DNA of 64,000 nucleotides from Fratercula arctica (taxonomy: Eukaryota > Chordata > Aves > Charadriiformes > Alcidae): NCBI GenBank assembly GCA_947846985.1, contig CANTUZ010000025.1:4710100-4774099 (forward strand), in the 5' to 3' direction. The notes beneath the pieces were generated by a model. That model worked only from the letters and a program-made list of their open reading frames with translations, was not told the DNA's origin and ran no database searches. Shown here one piece after another: positions 1 through 10,948 of the stretch. Every line of letters starts with the position of its first letter. Within the stretch, counting starts at the first letter, position 1. The position numbers were made by a program, and so were the translations under genes.

Positions 1-2290
1 AATTTTCCCAGAAGCTGGTGCATGATAGGGGATATGATATACCCACTCAATGCCATGTTCTTTTGCCCAATTACTTATAAGACTGTTTTTGAAATGAGTC
101 CCCTTGTCTGACTCAATTCTTTCTGGAGTACCATGTCACCAGAAGACTTGCCTTTCAAGGCCCAGGATGGTATTCTGGGCAGTGGCATGGGGCACAGCAT
201 AGGTTTCCAACCATCCGGTGCTTCTTTCCACCATTGTAAGCACATAACGCTTACCCTGGTGGGTTTGATACAGTCAATTTGCCAGGCCTCCCCATACTTA
301 TATTTCAACCGTCGTCCTCCATACCAGAGAGGTTTTAACCTTTTAGCTTACTAGATTTCGGTGCATGTTTCACAATCATGGATAACCTGTGCAATTGTGT
401 CCATGGTTAGATCCACCCCTCGGTCATGAGCCCATCTATATGTTGCATCTCTTCCTTGATGACCTGAAGTGTCATGGGCCCACCAAGCTAAAAATAGTTT
501 GCCTTTATGTTCCCAGTCCAAATCTGTCTGGAAAAAATCTTAGCAGCCTGATCCACTTGCTGATTCTTTCATTGTTCCTCAGTGGCCCAATTTTTGGGTA
601 CATGGGCATCTACATGACATACCTTTACGACTAGTTTCCCTAGCTGGTCAGCAATATCTTGCCATAATTCAGCAACCCAGATGGGTTTACCTTTGCGCTG
701 CCAGTTGCTCTGCTTCCACTGCTGTAACCACCCCCATAGAGCATTTGCCACCATCCATGAGTCAATATAGAGTATTGGCCACTTTTCTCGTTCAGCAATG
801 TCTAAAGATTTCTTTCTCAGTTGGGGTATAGTTGGCCTCTGAGCCTTTGTATCCTCGACTCCAGAATCCTAGGGGTCAACCTCAGGTCTTCCTTAGTGCT
901 TTCTGCCAGAGGCTCCAGTTAGGGCCATTGTCCCTGGCTGTGATGTAGAGCAAATATTTAATGTCCCGTCCTGTTCGGACTGGTCCAAGGGCTACTGCAC
1001 GCACACTCTCTTGTTTAATTTGCTCAAAGGCCTGTCGTTTCTCAGGACCCCACATAAAACCATTTTTCTTTTGAGTCACTTCATAAAGAGGTTTCACAAT
1101 CTGACTATAGCCTGGAATATGCATTCTCCAGAAACCAACAATGCCTAAAAAGGCCTGTGTTTCCTTTTTGGTGGTCGGTGGGGACATAGATGTTATTTTA
1201 TTAATCACGTCCATTGAGATCTGGTGACGATCATCTTGCCACTTAATTACGAAGAACTGGATGTCTCGTGCAAAACTGCCTTTCTTTATAACTAAATCTT
1301 TAATAAATCTTTATTATTTTCTTACTGTCCTGGTTTGACACTTACCTTTCTTGAAACTTCTGCTGCTGTATTATCCCATGCAATGATTTTGTCAATGTAC
1401 TGCAGGTGTTCTGGAGCTCCACCCTTCTCCAGTGCAGGCTGGATCAGTCCATGGCAAACAGTAGGGCTGTGTTTCCACCCCTGGGGCAGACAATTCCAGG
1501 TGTACTGGATGCCTCTCCAGGTGAAAGCAAACTGTGGCCTGCACTCTGCTGCTAAAGGAATAGAGAAAAAGGCATTAGCAGCGTCAATGGTACCATACCA
1601 CTTGGCTGCCTTGGACTCCAGTTCATACTGCAGTTCTAGCATGTGTGGCACAGCATCACTCAGAGGTGGCGTGACTTCATTCAGGCCACCAGAGTCTACT
1701 GTTAGTCTCCAGTCTCCCTCAGACTTTCACACTGGCCATATGGGGCTGTTAAAGGGTGAAAGAGTCTTGCTGATCACTCCTTGGGTCTCCAGATGACGAA
1801 TCAGCTTATGGATGGGAATCAGGGAGTCTTGGTTGGTGCAGGATTGTCCTTAATGTATCATTGTAGTAGCAATTGGCACCTGCTGTTCTTTAACCCTCAG
1901 CAGTCCCACCACAGAAGGGTCATCTGAAAGGCCAGGCAAGGTAGACAGCTGTGTGATATCCTCAGTCTCTACAGCTGCCATACCAAAAGCCCACCCATAC
2001 CCTTTTGGGTCTTTGAAATACCCTTTCTTGAAGTAGTCTATGCCAAGGATGCACGGAGCATTTGGGCCAGTCACAATGGGGTGCTTCTCCCATTTATTCC
2101 CATTCAGGCTCGCTCCAGCCTCCAGTACAGTCAGTTCTTGAGACCCCCTGTCACTCCAGAAATACTGACAGATTCTGTCCCTTTATGATTCGATGGCAAT
2201 AGGGTGCACTGTGCACCAGTGTCCACCAGGGCTTTATACTTTTGTGGCTCTAATGTGCCAGGCCATGGAATCCACACAGTCCAATAAACT
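1..2290 (-). pseudogene. Antisense provirus pro-pol remnant (ERV-L-like), cut by window edge
   Basis: Reads right to left as protease, reverse transcriptase (RT), RNase H and integrase; the integrase runs off the left edge. Visible parts are a retropepsin core with D-T-G-A (about 2200-2225), the C-terminal protease segment CILGIDY (1850-2074), RT fingers/palm (1322-1651), an RT connection segment with the FLGIVGFWRM motif (882-1214) and an RNase H stretch (569-754). The same segments occur in the same order in the provirus at 10484-16944, so they are related families. Frameshifts and stops split every domain. In the RT active site the YIDD-type box reads YIDKI, so a catalytic Asp is lost. It is a dead copy. 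The ERV-L-like label rests on family resemblance only. Confidence 0.85.
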
Positions 2291-3612
2291 TGGTTGTCCC
2301 TCTCCTCCTCCTGGCTGGAGGCAGAGCCCCTCTAATATTGAGCATAGTACCCACGGTTAACAGATGGGTTCATGTGACTTTTGTAGCTATCAACAAATGG
2401 GTTCGTACTCTGACCGAAGAACCGCTCACCGGAGACCAGAGCAACCATCCTCGTGCGGTAGGTCTTCCATCCCATTTTCTCATGTCCTCTCCACAGTCAC
2501 ACAGGTAAAACCATAGGGCACCTTATGGCACGTTCTGTTTCTCTTGAGCCAATCTCGTCAGAGGACGTCTTTTCCTAATGGCTGCAGTGTGAGTCCATGC
2601 AGGGGAAGAATGGGATTTTTTCTCCATCCTGGACAGTTTTTCACACAGTTTTTCAAGTAATTTATTGGTTTTCTCAGTCATTTTTTCTATGGCCACAACG
2701 CAGCGGGGACGAGAGAGACTGTCTTCATACTGTCGTATCCTGTTAGCCACTTCATTTACAGATCGTGTATTGGCATCAGATCCTCCCCAGACCATTGGTG
2801 ACAATGTGTGGGAATACATCAGTGGTGCACTCTGCACAAACTTCTGCAACATAGGTCATTTGCATGGCATTTCATCAGGGTCTACATTCACTTGCCAGTC
2901 ACCATAAATCACCTCTCACACAGCCAGTTCTCTCAGGTACTTAATACCTTTTCCCATGCTGGTCCATTTGCTTGGATGGCATTCGATATCATCCTTAAAA
3001 GGATACCTTCTCTTTACAGCTGATAGCAGTCACCTCCAGAGACTGAGGGTGTTTATCTTTTTCCCAAGTGCTTCATCAATGTCTCTGGCTAGGTTTCCCA
3101 ACTACCTGGCTTCTATACTGTCGAAGTCTATGGAATCAGCCCCATTATCCCAGCATTGGAGCAACCAGGTGATACGTGTCTCACCTTCTTGACAGCTAAA
3201 GTCCTTCTTCATATTTTATATTTTGCAAGTCCTTCATAGATAAGGGTTGAATGGTTATCTCTCGTTCTGATTCCTCCTCCTGAGTTGACGCTGCCTGAGA
3301 AGGACCCTTTCCCTAATCTGCTTTAGAAGGACCCTCTCCCTGATCTTCATCAGAAGAACACTTTAATGTGCGATCTGACATGAGCCAGTCTTTGATATAA
3401 GGGTCACAAACTGACCTGACCTTTTTTTCTTCATGGACACAGGGGCAACTTGTACCGGTATGGATGGAGTTGGAGTAGCGGCAGTGCATGTTGAAAGGAC
3501 ACGCGAGATTTGAGTAGCAGTAGTGCATGTTGTATAACACCTACTCCTGCACCAATATTTAATATAAAACCACCCCTGCAACACAGTCAGGAGAATTGAT
3601 AATAAAATCATG
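2290..3612 (-). pseudogene. Antisense provirus gag remnant
   Basis: The segment at 2523-2852 resembles the gag C-terminal part of provirus A (RRYEDSLS-like stretch, a coiled region, then an SPxWxxxxAIRxR-like stretch). The segment at 3363-3611 has the Thr/Ala/Pro-rich linker and basic KKK stretch that also lie in the middle of the provirus A gag. A short hydrophobic stretch (MILLSILLTVLQGW) begins at 3611. Frameshifts separate the pieces. I saw no CCHC zinc knuckle. The call rests on synteny with the provirus A gag rather than on a recognised capsid domain. Confidence 0.7.
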
Positions 3613-4072
3613 ATTTGATATTAAGAATCATTTCTGAAATCCTGAGACTCTAGTGGGGTCAGCTTGGCATAAAAGGGCGAAGTATACTTTCCCAAGGTAA
3701 AATTGAAAGTGTAATTAGTGACGAAATGCACTATGTGGCGCCCGAGGTGTGCAGGTAAAGTCGCTGCATAAATCAATGTTAAGCATCATAGCAAAATGGC
3801 CCAGCACTCAGAACCAAACCACCACAAATAAACACAAAGAACAAATGAACAATAACACAATACATAGGGCAGGTTAAGCAGCATTGCGTCAACTAACTTT
3901 AAATAAAACTCTGTAAAGGTACGATATAATATTTCCCTCAAGAACGACATGATGCGAGCTGTCTGTTTTAATTTCCTGCCCCCTCAAGACTCTCAAAGGA
4001 AAAAATCTGATACTCTCAACTGAGCAAGCCGGAATTTGAACTGTTCAGGCAATCTGTCAGAGCCCTGGTTAG
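3613..4072 (-). other. Untranslated leader of the antisense provirus
   Basis: Lies between gag and the primer binding site on the minus strand. No open frame of note. Probably leader plus a degraded start of gag. Confidence 0.45.
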
Positions 4073-4090
4073 GCCCCATGTTGGATGCCA
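4073..4090 (-). promoter_or_regulatory. Primer binding site, tRNA-Lys type, mutated
   Basis: On the minus strand it reads TGGCATCCAACATGGGGC. This matches the site of provirus A (TGGCGCCCAACATGGGGC) at 16 of 18 positions and lies 8 bp from the LTR edge. The A-type site is the class complementary to tRNA-Lys. The two mismatches fall at a GC pair and look like decay. Confidence 0.7.
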
Positions 4091-4098
4091 ATAAACTC

Positions 4099-5428
4099 TG
4101 TCAAGGTTTAGGCTGGGCTGTCTACTAAAGGAACGACAGATGCTCTCTATTAACCCCTCTCCCTTCCCAGAAGGGAAAGGGAAAGGAGAGAGAATAAGGG
4201 AGAGAGACTTATGGGTTGAAAAAAGAAACTAAAACAGCTTTAATGAATTATTAACAGTAAAAAGAAAATATAATAATATTAATAAGAAAATAATGAAATA
4301 TATACAAATATATACAAAACCAATATCGAGCTCCCACGATGATGTCACCATCAAGCACTGGGACTGGACTCAGCGGCAGCTGGGAACTGGATTCAAGAAC
4401 TGGATTTGTAGAATCATAGAATGGTTCAGGTTAGAAAGGACCTTAAAGATCATCTAATTCTAACCCCCCCTGCCATGGGCAGGGACACCTCCCACTAGAC
4501 CATGTTGCTCAAAGCCCCATCCAGCCTGGCCTTGAACGCTTCCAGGGATGGGGCATCCACAACCTCCCTGGGCAACCTCTTCCAGTGCCTCACCACCCTC
4601 ACAGTAAAGAATTTCTTCCTAATACCTAATCTAAATCTCCCCTCTTTCAGTTTGAAGCCATTACCCCTCATCCTATTGCTCCACTCCCTGATAAAGAGTC
4701 CCTCCCCATCCCTCCTGTAGGCCCCCTTTAGGTACTGGAAGGCCGCTATAAGGCCTCCCCAGAGCCTTCTCTTCTCCAGGCTTAACAACCCCAACTCTCT
4801 CAGCCTGTCCTCATAGCAGAGGTGCTCCAGCCCTCTGATCATCTTCATGGCCCTCCGCTGGACCCGTTCCAACAGGTCCATGTCCTTCTTGTGCTGAGGA
4901 CTCCAGAGCTGCATGCAGTACTCCAGGTGGGGTCTCACCAGAGCAGAGTAGAGGGGTAGAATCACCTCCCTCGACGTGGATCAGGATCAAAGGCAGAAGA
5001 ACGGACAGAGTCCTCCTCAGACACTGGCCTTTGAAGAAAAAAGAGACTTGACTCCTTGATCCCTCAGCTTTATACTGAGCATGATGCACATGGGATAGAA
5101 TACCCTGTTGGTCAGATTTGGGCCACCTATCCTGTCCAGTTCTCCCCACAGGTGCAAGCCTTTTATGCTCTTCCGCTTCCGACCCTCCAACTTGGCACAT
5201 AAGAAAGTTAGCTGACCTTGGTTGTTATGGGAATAAGTATAAGCAAGAGCCTCTCTGCGTACCATTCCTTAATATTAACTATAAACATCAGCCATTATCA
5301 CTGCTAGAAGCAGATACTGTCTGAAAAACATACTGTTAATTTCAGAGAGTAGTCAGTTAGAAGAGACTTAACTGAAAAGTAAAAGTACTGAAAAGAAAGT
5401 TGGTTTTATTCTATCTTAAAGCAGAACA
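4099..5428 (-). repeat. 5' LTR of the antisense provirus, holding a CR1 insertion
   Basis: Aligns on both sides of a CR1 insert (4409-4975) with the solo LTRs at 50091-50826 and 51608-52320. Without the CR1 it is about 760 bp. The plus-strand edges are TGTCAAGG and GCAGAACA, matching the TGTC...GACA type ends of its relatives after a few changes. The TATA-like element is at about 5069-5078 (minus strand, CAGTATAAAG). The matching 3' LTR is outside the window, so no target duplication can be checked. Confidence 0.8.
4409..4975 (-). mobile_element. CR1 LINE fragment (3' end) inside an LTR
   Basis: The minus-strand 3' end carries the octamer-type tail (plus strand AGAATCATAGAATGG) followed by the conserved CR1 3' part. 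The coding remnant at 4495-4965 is the C-terminal part of ORF2, with motifs [27 protein letters not shown] and [17 protein letters not shown]. It is 5'-truncated, as most CR1s are. It must be younger than the LTR it interrupts. Confidence 0.93.
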
Positions 5429-6775
5429 CTGTGCTTCTAATTAGTTTATTGTTCTCCCCAATATAAGTGAATCCCAATTTTTTCATTAATATAATCTAAT
5501 ATAATTTTGTTGTGTTTACATTAATATTTCATGGTTTTGACTCTAGTGATCACTTGTTTTATGCTGTAGAATTGTAAGACATGGTCCTTCACAGTCCTTC
5601 ATAGCCGTTCCCAGTACTGTCCTTGTGAATTAAGAAAAGATCCCACTCCCAGATTCGACTTGCTTAAAAATGCAGTGAAATCTTTTGGCAGTTGGGAATT
5701 CATTTTACCACTGTTCTCCTAGTCTGGTTTCCCAAACTCTTAAAGTTGACATTGGGCAATATTAGGTGTGAATAAACACGTCTGTGGAATTTTTAGGTCT
5801 CTAATTCTGAAAGAGCCAAGATCTGATTAAGAATAATTCTTATGTGATTATATGGCGTTTCCACAGCGGATTTTGAAATACAATTTTAAAATATCCAGCT
5901 TTTGCTGTCTGTCATAAAGGTGGGATATTCTGAGAAATAAGAAGCTGTGGTGTGTTTTGAAGAGTCCATCTAATTTTGATGGACTGAATAGAGAGTACCA
6001 TCTGATATGACAAAAACATTGCTAGTAGCTTTCTCCCATCCTTCTTCCTATTCTCTCCTCCTACCTCCCCCAGCTGAAATGTGTGTACTCCCCCTTAGAG
6101 TCCACACCCTCAAAGAATGTTTATTTTATTTCTGTATTGTGTTACCCTTTTTCTCTGTGAGAGTAAGGTAAAAGCATTCAGAAACATGGCTCCTAGTTTT
6201 GCTGTTGAATTTAATAGTATTTTAAAGATACATTAGGCAGAATTAATTCAGGCTCAAAAAATACAGGCCAACTGATAATTAAATGCTTAATTCTTTTGTT
6301 CTTGACTGGGACTTGGGAGTTTGTGTTGACTTGTTATTATGAAAAATATTTAATTTTGTAGTCATAAGAGATTGAGCCATAAATATTTTCTCCTTCCTCA
6401 GATCTATCAAAGTTTGACTCTTTGCTGCTTATTACGAAGAAGCATAAAACAAATCCAATCATTTTGTGTGTTTGGGTTTTTTGTTGCTGTTGTTCAGTAT
6501 TAACTTCTGTTTTTATATTCATGCCAACTTAGTTGTACAGAGTTTATTTTGAATGATTTCTAAAACGTGGAATTTCATGGAATGTGCTAGTTAGAACAGT
6601 AGCACTTGTCATTCCATAGTCAGAAGGGGGTAAAGGGTATGAACTTAAATCCATTCAATGACATTCATGCTACATAGAATCTGATAACTCTCCATTATTG
6701 TTATTTAATTACTTTTAACATCTTTGAAGTCACATTATTGCTTGAGACCAAACTGTGCTTGACCCCAAAACACTT
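5429..6775. other. AT-rich DNA with no recognised feature
   Basis: No long open frame, repeat edge or RNA gene was recognised. Probably non-coding DNA between the antisense provirus and the next CR1. Confidence 0.5.
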
Positions 6776-7738
6776 AGAATCATAGAATGTGTTGTGTTGG
6801 AAGGGACCTTTAAAGGTCATCTAGTCCAACCCCCCTGCAGTAAGCAGGGACATCTTCAACTAGATCAGATTGCTCAGAGCCTCATCAGGCCTGGCCTTGA
6901 ATGTCTCCAGGGATGGGGCCTCCACCACCTCTCTGGGCAACCTGTTCCAGTGTCTCACCACCCTCGTTGTAAAGAACTTCTTCCTAATGTCTAATCTGAA
7001 CCTGCCCTGCTCTAGTTTAAAACCATTGCCCCTTGTCCTATCCCTACGTGCCCTTGCAAACAGTCCCTCCCCAGCTTTCTTGTAGGCCCCCTTCAGGTAC
7101 TGGAAGGCTGCTATAAGGTCTCCCCGGAGCCTTCTCTTCTCCAGGCTGAACAACCCCAACTCTCTCAGCCTGTCTTCATAGGAGAGGTGCTCCAGCCCTC
7201 TGATCATCTTCGTGGCCCTCCTCTGGACCTGCTCCAACAGGTCCACGTCCTTCTTGTGCTGAGGGCTCCAGAGCTGGACACAGTACTCCAGGTGGGGTCT
7301 CATGAGAGCAGAGCAGAGCGGGAGAATCACCTCTCTCGATCTGCTGGCCACGCTTCTTTTGATGCAGCCCAGGATGCGATTGGCCTTCTGGGCTGCAAGC
7401 GCACATTGTTGGCTCATGTCCAGCTTTTCATCCACCAATACCCACAAGTCCTTTTCCACAGGGCTGCTCTCTATCACATCATCCTCCAGCCTGTATTGAT
7501 AGCGAGGATTGTTCCGACCCAAGTGCAGGACCTTGCACTTGGCCTTGTTGAACTTCATGAGGTTTGCACAGGCCCACCTCTGTAGCTCGTCCAGGTCCCT
7601 CTGGATGACACCCCGTCCCTCTGGCCTGTCAACTGCACCACTCAGCTTGGTGTCATTGGCAAACTTGCTGAGGGTGCACTTGATCCCACTGTCTATATCA
7701 TTGATGAAGATATTGAGTAGCCCTATGGAAAAGGTTTG
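6776..7738 (-). mobile_element. CR1 LINE, 5'-truncated, ORF2 C-terminus
   Basis: The 3' end is at 6776 (octamer-type tail). A 232-residue frame (6860-7558) covers the region after the RT catalytic core: [47 protein letters not shown] and [14 protein letters not shown]. It is open over this stretch but lacks endonuclease and most of RT, so it is inert. Its 3' end closely matches the CR1 at 34640-34970, so the two belong to one subfamily. The 5' end is near 7738, where homology stops. Confidence 0.94.
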
Positions 7739-8195
7739 CTGAGGTATAAATCCTGCATTTGCTTGATATTTTTAATATCTGTAATTGTCTTGGTGAGGAT
7801 TTAAAAGCATTGCTTTATTTTAGATGCTTTTTATAATGAATGGGAGGAAAAGCAGTTTGAAACAGCTCTGGTATGCTATTGCTGTTTTACCCAGACATCA
7901 TCTTAGTGTGGTGGAAAAATATTAATATTTAAGATTTGAGAGGTCTAGCTAAGAAGTTTATCCTAACTAAAGGAAAATACCTTTTGTCTAAAAGTTGGCA
8001 GTCTCTGTTTCCAACCCCCACTTCTGAGCTAAGATAATACTGGATGTGCCACTCCTAGAGGCCCCACTAAGAGCCATCTCTCCATAGTTTAGCAGGTGAC
8101 AAGCTACTTAAGGAGTTCATCCCTCCCAGGCATGGGTACTTGGCATTATTAACATATAAATGATTGTCTGGAGTCCATTCTTCCGAAAAATTTAC
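7739..8195. other. Non-coding flank of provirus B
   Basis: No feature recognised. Its last five bases, TTTAC, abut the 5' LTR of provirus B. The bases after the 3' LTR are TGCAC, so only three of five match as a target duplication. Confidence 0.5.
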
Positions 8196-8890
8196 TGTTG
8201 GAAGCACAAAACAGTAGCAAAGCTCAATATTGCTGATAAACACCTGGTGCCCGGAACAGACACAGAAACTGGGTGAAGATCCAGTGGTTTGTGCTGCCCA
8301 TGGCACCGGGGAGGAACGAGAAGTGGGGTGGACGCCACGCGGTCCCGTCCTCCCACCTTTCACAGGAAATGTTTTGTGCAACTGCCAACTGCTCACAGGA
8401 AATGTTTTGTGCAAAATGTTTTGTGCAACAGCTCACGGTACAACCACAGGGAACAATGGCTTGACCACAGTCCCACCCACTCACTTTGCCCAAAAAAGGA
8501 GTATAAGTATTACTCCACTTTTGTGCCTAAAGTTGGGGACGAGAATTCGATGCCAAATTGCAGGGACAGATGGATGGGTTTGTCCTTCTCCCCCCCCCCC
8601 CCCCCCAAAAGGGTCGCCTTTTGGTAAGATTTGTGACCTCGGCCATGCTGAGTGCTTACCTGGGAAATCAAGCTTGTGATTGCAATCATATCTTTAAAGC
8701 TATATAGCTATTCTGCAGTTTAGTGCATTTATCACCAGCAATCTTGAAGAATCTGTATATGTTGCATGAAAATAAACCGTGCACCTGACTGCTTCTTTTG
8801 AATGTGGCCAGACCTACAGCAGACAGGCTGTTTGTGCATCCAGTGTCAGGCCTATAGTCACGGCAATAATTGGTCTCACTAAATGCAACA
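8196..8890 (+). repeat. 5' LTR of provirus B
   Basis: Starts TGTTGGAAGC and ends AATGCAACA, with perfect 5-bp inverted ends. It holds a TATA-like GAGTATAAGTATT near 8500, a long C run near 8589, and a polyadenylation signal (AATAAA, about 8771). U3, R and U5 are therefore all present. The other copy is at 22020-22709. Confidence 0.93.
8368..8428 (+). repeat. Three copies of a 14-bp motif in the provirus B U3
   Basis: AATGTTTTGTGCAA occurs at 8368-8381, 8401-8414 and 8415-8428, the last two head to tail. The first two are part of a longer imperfect duplication (CACAGGAAATG...). The same arrangement is kept in the 3' LTR. Iterated U3 motifs of this kind often act as enhancers; that role is inference here. 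Confidence 0.75.
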
Positions 8891-8896
8891 TTAAAT

Positions 8897-8914
8897 TGGT
8901 GTCACGGACAGGAT
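8897..8914 (+). promoter_or_regulatory. Primer binding site candidate of provirus B
   Basis: TGGTGTCACGGACAGGAT begins 6 bp after the LTR end and has the TGG start required to pair with a tRNA CCA tail. I could not assign the tRNA with confidence. Confidence 0.55.
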
Positions 8915-9120
8915 TGCCATGGATAAACTACTGCAGGAACACAATTGTACACCATCCCAGGAAGGGATTGAACGGGCCCAGAAATTTTGAAAAGATGAGG
9001 ACAAGGGAGTAGAGCAAATAGAACAATGTAGGAGTCAACAGAAACTAAAATAAAGGAAAAGGTAAAGGAATGATTTGTGTCTTGGGGGCTTGTTTATTTT
9101 GTGTGTAGAAAGAAATCAAA

Positions 9121-10440
9121 ATGTCTCCACCCCCTGAAAAGATTGCAAATGTAGAATATACAACTCTGAAGTCAGAGATTGAGATACTTAAAGCATCACT
9201 GGCTTTTGAGAAGGAGACACAGGGGACAATGGAAAGACAAGTAGATGATCTTTTAAGTAAAAACAAGCAATTAGAAAAACTACTGACTGTGGCTGAGAGA
9301 CAAGAGGAAGAGCTGCAGGAAAGGTTAGATAAATTATTTGATTGAACCTGCTCTAATTCGGTCCAGCACATTTGTAAGGTGGTACTTTTTGATGATCCTG
9401 AAACATGGCATGGAGACATTTGGTATGATGACAATGATCTCCCAGAACCAGTACAGGTTCAGGCATTGCTAAGACTAAAATTACTGATGAGGGGGATGAA
9501 GAAGCCCATACTACCATAGGTACCATCTCCTGGTCCCCTGCTGAACTAGCTAAATTGCAGGAAAAATATTGCAGGTGCCTGGAGGAATCAGAAACCGAAT
9601 ATGTGTGGAGGGTTTCCCTCACAAGTGGAGATTGGGTCTTGTTAAGTGAGGAAGCAGCAGAAGGATATTGGGCACCTGAAGTATTTCTAACTACCACCCC
9701 AGGTAACCACAATTACTCATTAACTACCCGAGCCACTTATTGGGCTGGGGGCATAGATCTGCAGGAGGGAGGAGATTCTCTTATCATTAAGACCTCATGA
9801 TTCTTGGATCTGGTAGCCTCTGTGCAAAAGGCAGCATGTATACAAGCGATGTATGAGAGAGATGTATTAAGGCAATCCCCGATGCTACCTCCCATCGATC
9901 TGGCCGGATTAACTCCTCTCATTCATGGCCTTCTGGATAGCTTAAAAATATATGTATCAAATGCCCAAGACTGTATACAAACGAATCGCGCTATGAATGC
10001 TGCTGCAGCAGCAGCACAACTACCTAGAGAGCAAATTCACATACCTACCTGGAGCAAATTCATCCAGAAAATAGTGAATTACGGGCGCTGCATGGGATGG
10101 GTTGGAATGACCTCTGGGAAGCCACCCGAACCTCCCTGGCAAGTCCATCAAATCCATACCAACACACGTAGGCCAGAATCTAAACCACGCTTTGATCCAG
10201 AACAAAATGCCTGGTGGTGCAAAGCTTTAGTCTTGGGAGCACTGTGCCAACTTATACATGGCATGGCTACAGACAATCTCTGAGCTTTAGTACAATTATT
10301 GAGACAAAACCCAGAATGAGATAAAACAAACCAATCGCCTGGGCACAAATCCTCTCCTGCCAGGACTGTACCTTCAGCCCCGCAGCAAAACTTGATTGAT
10401 CCAGGCAACCCTCAGACAAAAAACTTACATACCCGGGGAG
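9121..10440 (+). pseudogene. Provirus B gag remnant
   Basis: Starts with a 74-residue frame (9121-9345) rich in Glu, Lys and Leu that looks like a coiled coil. After a frameshift another frame runs 9555-10283 with a TGA at 9798-9800. This part has an EYVWRVSL stretch, a run of Ala (AAAAAA), and the Trp-rich segments IPTWSKFIQKIV and NAWWCKALVLGALCQL, as expected of a matrix/capsid-type protein. No CCHC knuckle was seen before the reading stops at the provirus A insertion. The gag call rests on position between the PBS and protease and on general composition. Confidence 0.65.
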
Positions 10441-10483
10441 GGCAGTGAGCCACCCTACCTGTCAGATTCTGGCACTACAATGG

Positions 10484-10826
10484 TGTCCTGGTTCCGGCGG
10501 GGATAGAGTTAAGTATTCCATGCCATGTGAGCCATGCCCACCCTGAGCTGGCGGGGGAGGGGGCAGGAAGTCGCCACTTGGAGGGGTCTGGGGCATCCCG
10601 GGTCCGGTAGGTGAGCGGCGGGGAGCGGCGGTTCCATAATCGTGTTTGTATATTCCTCTATCCGTGTTATTGTTGCTGGCTTTTTCTTGTTCCCTCTGCT
10701 GTTCTGTTAAACTGCCTTCGTCTCAACCCAAGAGTTTTGCCTTTTTCTTCTGATCCTTCCCGTATTGGGAAGAGCTGAGCGAGTGACACGTGGTTCTTTG
10801 TTGCCGTCTGAGGCCAAACCACGACA
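10484..10826 (+). repeat. 5' LTR of provirus A
   Basis: 343 bp, TGTCCTGG...CCACGACA. It is nine bases longer than the 3' copy because of TGCTGGCTT-like extra sequence near 10673-10681. The solo LTR at 53603-53962 belongs to the same family. Confidence 0.95.
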
Positions 10827-10834
10827 GTCCTTTT

Positions 10835-10852
10835 TGGCGCCCAACATGGGGC
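10835..10852 (+). promoter_or_regulatory. Primer binding site, tRNA-Lys type
   Basis: TGGCGCCCAACATGGGGC lies 8 bp after the LTR end. This is the sequence class complementary to the 3' end of a tRNA-Lys (the CTT-decoding group) with one change. It supports the LTR boundary and the + orientation. Confidence 0.88.
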
Positions 10853-10948
10853 TCGAAGGGTTGAGATAACGACAGAATCCAACTAGAGCTTGTAAAACCG
10901 AATTTGTTGTATGCGCTTATTTTATTAGGTAAATAGTCACTGGTCACT

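Noticed and set aside
8230..8679. 149-residue frame repeated at 22054-22446
   Set aside because: Lies wholly in the LTR of provirus B, which is why it occurs twice; low-complexity Pro end from the C run.
9045..9434. Antisense Ser-rich 129-residue frame
   Set aside because: Mirror image of the coiled-coil part of provirus B gag; no domain of its own.
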